Shown here: piece by piece, positions 7,677-10,631 of the stretch
Position numbering within the stretch: the first letter of the stretch is position 1
How the letters are laid out: the number at the start of each line of letters is the position of its first letter
From: JBDTMC01 sp039934475
GTDB taxonomy: Bacteria > Acidobacteriota > Terriglobia > Bryobacterales > Bryobacteraceae
DNA length: 10,631 nucleotides
Direction: 5' to 3'
Assembly: GCA_039934475.1 (NCBI GenBank)
Contig: JBDTMC010000272.1
Location: 1 to 10,631, forward strand
Made by a program: the position numbers and the translations under genes
The notes under the pieces: model-generated
Told to the model about the DNA's origin: nothing
Database searches by the model: none
Seen by the model: the letters and a program-made list of their open reading frames with translations, nothing else

Positions 7677-7682
7677 CTCCTT
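7677..7682 (-). promoter_or_regulatory. Shine-Dalgarno site deciding the start of the 576-aa gene
   Basis: AAGGAG followed by AAGGAA directly precedes ATG 7670-7668. It selects this codon over the upstream in-frame codon at 7715, whose extra residues (Glu/Lys/Ser/His-rich) would spoil the signal peptide. Confidence 0.85.
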
Positions 7683-7687
7683 GTGAG

Positions 7688-7701
7688 ATTCAGATCTGAA
7701 T
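7688..7701. repeat. Perfect 14-bp palindrome ATTCAGATCTGAAT
   Basis: The sequence equals its own reverse complement. It ends five bases upstream of the Shine-Dalgarno site of the 576-aa gene. In RNA it could form a 5-bp stem with a GATC loop; in DNA it is a symmetric site suitable for a dimeric regulator. Confidence 0.5.
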
Positions 7702-7756
7702 TGATGAAAGTTCACGTGGAACCTGAGCCTCTATGGGTTCGGTGCGACGAAAGCTG

Positions 7757-7788
7757 AAAAAGAAAAAATCCGATTGTCGCCAACCGGA
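7757..7788 (-). terminator. Intrinsic terminator inside the leader of the 576-aa gene
   Basis: On the minus strand TCCGGTTG (7788-7781), a GCGA tetraloop of the stable GNRA type (7780-7777) and CAATCGGA (7776-7769) form an 8-bp stem with one G-U pair. It is followed at once by U6-C-U5 (7768-7757). All elements of a Rho-independent terminator are present, yet it lies 86 bases upstream of the start codon at 7670, not after a gene. Confidence 0.8.
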
Positions 7789-7873
7789 GCATTCGTTCTG
7801 TTTCTACCTTCTGTCTGCCCGCCCAAATATGGACCCTTTCTTACGTATTCCGTGCTTGCTTTAGTTCGTGCTC

Positions 7874-7901
7874 GCGGGATTCATGCGCAAATGAATGCCG
7901 C
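7874..7901 (-). other. Imperfect hairpin within the candidate leader RNA
   Basis: Arms GCGG-C-ATTCAT (7901-7891 on the minus strand) and ATGAAT-C-CCGC (7884-7874) pair over 4 plus 6 bases with one C-C mismatch and a 6-base loop TTGCGC. The inner ATTCAT-N6-ATGAAT is also operator-like as DNA. Confidence 0.5.
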
Positions 7902-7928
7902 TCGGACTCGGGACGCAGTCAAATCATT

Positions 7929-7956
7929 CTTATCATCAAGTTCGACGACAAGTCAA
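7929..7956 (-). promoter_or_regulatory. Secondary promoter candidate in the leader
   Basis: TTGACT (7956-7951) is followed after 16 bases by GATAAG (7934-7929) on the minus strand. The -35 is good and the -10 is moderate. A third TTGACT at 7922-7917 has no usable -10. This would give a shorter transcript that still crosses the internal terminator. Confidence 0.3.
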
Positions 7957-8015
7957 GCATAAAAGAGCTTAGCGTAACCGATTCGCTGGCGTATACAAAC
8001 CTCCAGCAACACACG

Positions 8016-8044
8016 AGTGTACCTAGGCGGGGAGCAAGAGTCAA
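8016..8044 (-). promoter_or_regulatory. Sigma-70-type promoter for the candidate RNA and 576-aa gene
   Basis: TTGACT (8044-8039), a 17-base spacer and TACACT (8021-8016) lie on the minus strand. This is the best -35/-10 pair I find in the gap. The predicted start is near 8009, about 340 bases before the start codon at 7670, giving a long leader that contains an intrinsic terminator. Confidence 0.55.
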
Positions 8045-8117
8045 TGTCGCGGGAGCGGCGGCGAGCTTCGCGGAGTGCCTGCGGGAAGCAGCGAAAGGGT
8101 TACAGAGACGGATTAAC

Positions 8118-8145
8118 GGCTGCCATTCCGGGTTGAATGGCAGCC
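8118..8145 (-). terminator. Hairpin after the secretin gene, probable terminator
   Basis: GGCTGCCATTC (8118-8128) and GAATGGCAGCC (8135-8145) form a perfect 11-bp stem with a 6-base loop, starting 9 bases beyond the secretin stop. On the minus strand the stem is followed only by GTTAATCC, so the U-tract is poor. It probably ends the secretin transcript or protects its 3' end. Confidence 0.6.
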
Positions 8146-8154
8146 ATAGCCGGT

Positions 8155-10518
8155 TTAGCGGATGATTTTACCAACGCGGTGCATTTGCGATTTGAGTTCG
8201 TCGCTGGCTTCCGTGATCTCGTTGGTGTCGTAGATGACCCGCGGAGTCATAAAGATAATTAATTCAGTGCGCTCCTTCGAATTCGACTTGCTGCCGAAGG
8301 CGAAGCCAATCCCGGGGATACGGTGCAGCAATGGGATACCCGAAGAGCTGATGGTGTCAGTCTCTTGAATGATGCCTCCGATCGCGATGGTGTCTCCGTC
8401 CTGGACGGTGACTTGGGTGTTCACTGTACGTTTGCTGAACGACGGGGATTGAATGGAGGCGGAGGCAGCGGGGGGCACAGGCGCGCTCACTTCCTGGTTG
8501 ATGACCAGTGTGACAATGCCGCTTGGGTTGACACGCGCTATCACGGAAAGGGTGACACCGGATTGGCGGTTGTTGATCGTGTTGGCGAATAGAGAGTTGC
8601 CGCCGCTCTGAATCGGCGTGACAGAGGTGGAGGAGAGTGTGGGCACTTCCGAGCCGACGACGATAGTGGCCGCAATACTGTCGGTGGCAATGATGCTGGG
8701 CGCGGAGATGATCTTGCCTTTCCGAGTGTCCTCAAAGGCGGTCATCGAGGCGAGCAGTTCGCGGCTGCGGCCGACGAGAATGCCAGAAGTCAGGGCAGCC
8801 CCTGTGGCGCCGATGTTGGAACCCTGGAAGGTACGCGTACCTGCTGCGGGGAACCCGGTAGGGGGTGCGGCATCCTGACGCTGCAGAAAGGCTTGCACGC
8901 CACCACTAAGAGCGCCCGTAAGGGAGACCTCGTAGATTTTGGCTTCGATGAGAACCTGGCGGGGAGGAACGTCGAGGTCCCGCAGGAGTTTGAGAATTCC
9001 TTCGTATTCTTCCGCCGTGGCCTGGATGAGGAGGGAGTTGTCGAGAGGATTCGGCACTACGCGTGGAATACGAGGGTAAGCGCCACCGCCAGCGGCGGGC
9101 GCCGATCCCAAGTAGCTGCCAGTTAGATCCGTGGTGGTAGAAGTGGCGCCAGAGGCTGCGGTGCCGGTTGCCGGGGCCGCCGTTGGGGCGACGTATTGGG
9201 GCGTGTATTGCTGGCCCATGCCATACCCCCCCATGCCCATGCCACCGCCATAGCCGCCGCCGTAGCCGCCCATGCCGTAGCCACCCATTCCCATACCACC
9301 CATCCCGTAGCCACTCATGCCGTTCATACCGCCCATGCCGTAGCCGCCCATTCCCATGCCACCCATGCCCATACCGCCCATGCCATAACCACCCATGCCC
9401 ATGCCACCCATTCCATAGCCGCCCATCCCCATTCCCATACCCATCATGCCGAAATTGACGCCCATGTAGAGCTGCATGATGCCCATGGCAAGGAGTTCGG
9501 CGCGTCCATAGCGAACGCGATAAACATAGTTGTCAACAGCGCCGGCCTTACTCTTCACAGCGACGTCGAGCCGCTTCAGCCAGCGTTCTACTTCATCGAA
9601 GACGCCGGGATTCGGCGCCACCGCAACCAGCGTGTTGATGCGATTGATGGGGAGGAAACGAACCGGGCTGTTCTTGTCGGTGAGGCTGATGGACTTGAGT
9701 ATGCCTTCCAGTTCTTTGGCGATGTCCGACGGCCGGCCATGTTCCACTTCAAAGAGGCGGACGCGCTGGCGGGCGAACGTATCGTTGTCGAACAACGAAA
9801 CCAGGTCCATGAGGCGCTTCATGTTGCGGCGGCTGTCGAGCACCAAGAGCAGATTCGCCGGGGGGTAAGCCCAACTTTTGCCATCGGGACCGAGGAAGGG
9901 ATCGAGCAGCTTCGCCAGTTCCTCAACGGTGGCGTACTTGAGGAAGACGAGGTTAAGCATTGGCTTGTCGTCGGACGGTATGTCCTTAGCGTTAGCTTGT
10001 TCGGCCGGTATCGGCATACGGGCCAATTCGGCGAGCGGGACGATGCGATAGACGTTGCCCTGCTGCACCATACCGAAGCCGTTAATGCGGAGGACGGTGT
10101 CGAGCAGATCGCGCGGGTTGATTTCTTTGGTTTCGCCGTAGGTGTTGAGGGTGACACCGCCCTTCACCCGCGAATCGAGGATGTAGTTGATACCCAACTG
10201 GCGGGCGAGGAAATCAATGACCTCCGGGAGCGAAGCGTTTTGTAAATTGAGGCCTCCCAACTTGCCGGACCGGGGAGGAGGCACGGGTGATGGCGCAGTG
10301 GCCGGCGTCTGGCCAGGCTGGGGCTGACCCACCGCAGGGGCCGGAGGTTTGGCTGGCGGAGTTCCGGCTGGACTGCGAGACCCCGGCAGCTTGTATTGCG
10401 GCAACGCGAAATTCGGCGGAGGTGTGAATTTGGGCGGGGGCGCCGGCTGTTGGGCGCAAAGCAGCGAAGCAATGACAGGCCATACGGCGAGGGCGCGCTG
10501 GAGGGGACTACGCATCAT
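8155..10518 (-). CDS. gspD: GspD/PilQ-family outer-membrane secretin with Gly/Met-rich insertion, 787 aa
   Basis: The protein would form the multimeric outer-membrane channel of a type II secretion or type IV pilus system. Residues 1-22 are a signal peptide ending LLCA; the sequence before the cysteine is not a proper lipobox. Residues 23-85 are Pro-rich. An N0 domain follows (about 86-162, LNLQNASLPEVIDFLARQLG). N1 (about 188-245) contains LVFLKYATVEELAKLLDPFL and N2 (about 253-320) contains INRINTLVAVAP. N3 (about 330-535) is split by a Gly/Met/Tyr repeat and an Ala/Thr-rich linker (357-480). The secretin barrel (about 536-765) carries the family signature near VTVQDGDTIAIGGIIQETDT and SGIPLLHRIPGIGFAFGS. 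No AMIN domains are seen, which favours GspD over PilQ. ATG 10518 is followed by a second ATG; the ribosome site is weak (GGGAG 13 bases upstream). It follows another gene by 19 bases. Confidence 0.93.
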   Translation of the reverse strand: MMRSPLQRALAVWPVIASLLCAQQPAPPPKFTPPPNFALPQYKLPGSRSPAGTPPAKPPAPAVGQPQPGQTPATAPSPVPPPRSGKLGGLNLQNASLPEVIDFLARQLGINYILDSRVKGGVTLNTYGETKEINPRDLLDTVLRINGFGMVQQGNVYRIVPLAELARMPIPAEQANAKDIPSDDKPMLNLVFLKYATVEELAKLLDPFLGPDGKSWAYPPANLLLVLDSRRNMKRLMDLVSLFDNDTFARQRVRLFEVEHGRPSDIAKELEGILKSISLTDKNSPVRFLPINRINTLVAVAPNPGVFDEVERWLKRLDVAVKSKAGAVDNYVYRVRYGRAELLAMGIMQLYMGVNFGMMGMGMGMGGYGMGGMGMGGYGMGGMGMGGMGMGGYGMGGMNGMSGYGMGGMGMGGYGMGGYGGGYGGGMGMGGYGMGQQYTPQYVAPTAAPATGTAASGATSTTTDLTGSYLGSAPAAGGGAYPRIPRVVPNPLDNSLLIQATAEEYEGILKLLRDLDVPPRQVLIEAKIYEVSLTGALSGGVQAFLQRQDAAPPTGFPAAGTRTFQGSNIGATGAALTSGILVGRSRELLASMTAFEDTRKGKIISAPSIIATDSIAATIVVGSEVPTLSSTSVTPIQSGGNSLFANTINNRQSGVTLSVIARVNPSGIVTLVINQEVSAPVPPAASASIQSPSFSKRTVNTQVTVQDGDTIAIGGIIQETDTISSSGIPLLHRIPGIGFAFGSKSNSKERTELIIFMTPRVIYDTNEITEASDELKSQMHRVGKIIR
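9214..9450 (-). repeat. In-frame Gly-Gly-(Tyr/Met)-Gly-Met pentad repeats in the secretin gene
   Basis: Residues 357-435 of the secretin are built of pentads GGYGM and GGMGM, often alternating to give a 30-base DNA period, with a few irregular units (GGMNGM, GGYGG). By my count the 79 residues are 46 Gly, 23 Met, 8 Tyr, 1 Asn and 1 Ser. On the plus strand this reads as repeated CCCATGCC and CATAGCC blocks. Confidence 0.9.
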
Positions 10519-10537
10519 GATTTCTCTTTTGCTCCCT

Positions 10538-10631
10538 TTAGTCTTTCGGGTTCAACGGTTCCCAGCGGCAGATCCGGCCGAAGGGCGTGTCGTTGATGAT
10601 CTTCTTATAGCCGTCGGTGACGGTTCCAGAC
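10538..10631 (-). CDS. C-terminal end of an unidentified gene upstream of the secretin
   Basis: The minus-strand frame from the window edge reads 30 codons (SGTVTDGYKKIINDTPFGRI, then CRWEPLNPKD) to TAA at 10540-10538. The secretin start codon lies 19 bases further on, typical of an operon. The peptide has ordinary protein composition. Only the tail is visible and I cannot assign a family. In pilus operons the gene before a secretin is often pilP, and in type II clusters gspC, but nothing here proves either. Confidence 0.6.
   Translation of the reverse strand, partial: SGTVTDGYKKIINDTPFGRICRWEPLNPKD

Larger units (their letters stand above)
7757..8009 (-). ncRNA. Candidate small RNA or attenuator leader upstream of the 576-aa gene
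   Basis: The unit is bounded by a good promoter (start predicted near 8009) and an intrinsic terminator ending near 7757, giving an RNA of about 250 bases. It would begin with a 7-bp hairpin (8009-8003 with 7989-7983, one G-U pair). It contains a second hairpin (GCGG and ATTCAT arms with one C-C mismatch, 7901-7874) and ends in the terminator stem. No open frame with a ribosome site is seen inside. I do not recognise a known class. It may be a free small RNA, or the terminated form of a long leader for the downstream gene. Confidence 0.45.
7671..8154. other. 484-base intergenic region with regulatory signals and no convincing gene
   Basis: The gap separates the secretin gene from the 576-aa gene, both on the minus strand. 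From right to left it holds a hairpin after the secretin stop (8118-8145), a good minus-strand promoter (8016-8044), further TTGACT hexamers at 7951-7956 and 7917-7922, a two-part hairpin (7874-7901), a complete intrinsic terminator (7757-7788), a 6-bp hairpin (7708-7724) and a 14-bp palindrome (7688-7701). The only open frame on the plus strand (7774-7962) starts with TTG, lacks a ribosome site and overlaps the terminator stem, so it is not called. Confidence 0.7.

Noticed and set aside
7919..7960. 13-residue upstream open frame on the minus strand within the leader (ATG 7960, TGA 7919)
   Set aside because: No Shine-Dalgarno site precedes it and it has no run of repeated codons typical of a leader peptide. 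Chance occurrence is likely.
7774..7962. 62-codon plus-strand frame in the 484-base gap
   Set aside because: It has a TTG start, no ribosome site, and lies across the minus-strand terminator stem. The leader signals explain the sequence better.
9214..9450. Possible CRISPR-like array suggested by regular short repeats
   Set aside because: The units are contiguous, in frame and without unique spacers; they are a protein-coding pentad repeat.
9196..10245. Long plus-strand open frame (349 codons) rich in His-Ala-Thr repeats
   Set aside because: It is the antisense reading of the secretin, including its Gly/Met repeat (GGC/ATG codons read backwards as GCC/CAT). The secretin frame has clear family motifs; this one has no ribosome site or recognisable fold.
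10499..10522. Signal-peptide cysteine of the secretin as a lipoprotein site
   Set aside because: The residues before C21 (SLL) do not fit the lipobox, which needs Gly, Ala or Ser just before the cysteine. Cleavage by signal peptidase I after A22 is more likely.

Overview
The window looks like chromosomal DNA from an Acidobacteriota bacterium, most likely the Solibacteres/Bryobacterales group. The main clue is the C-terminus of the large protein at 2351-5764, which reads like TIGR03437, the domain named after Candidatus Solibacter. The protein style fits too: secreted, Ig-like, Thr/Ser/Val-rich. The taxonomy is inference from recognition, not a search.

Layout. Two plus-strand genes lie at the left. 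The first (2-766) is cut by the window edge and looks like the mature part of a secreted or envelope protein. The second (815-1636) is an unrecognised 273-residue protein with a disordered middle. Everything to the right is on the minus strand. From right to left it holds: the last 30 codons of an unidentified gene (10538-10631); a GspD/PilQ-type secretin (8155-10518) 19 bases behind it; a 484-base intergenic region; an exported 576-residue protein (5940-7670); a strong intrinsic terminator; an exported 1137-residue beta-propeller/Ig-like/TIGR03437 protein (2351-5764); and a 170-residue unknown (1666-2178) that converges on the 273-residue gene.

How the genes may work together. The secretin would form the outer-membrane pore of a type II secretion or type IV pilus machine. 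The two proteins downstream have Sec signal peptides and look like surface or secreted adhesin-type proteins. They appear to be separate transcription units: a terminator and an extended -10 promoter lie between them, and a hairpin follows the secretin. A substrate relationship with the secretin is only a possibility suggested by proximity.

Most interesting non-coding signals. (1) The 484-base gap has a good minus-strand promoter (TTGACT, 17 bases, TACACT) and, about 250 bases on, a compact intrinsic terminator (8-bp stem, GCGA tetraloop, U6CU5). That terminator is still 86 bases short of the next start codon, so the region encodes either a small RNA or an attenuator/riboswitch-like leader. 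(2) The 170-residue gene has its Shine-Dalgarno sequence inside a perfect 9-bp inverted repeat. (3) The secretin has a 79-residue Gly/Met/Tyr pentad repeat inserted in its N3 domain. I see no CRISPR array, tRNA, rRNA, transposase or phage gene.
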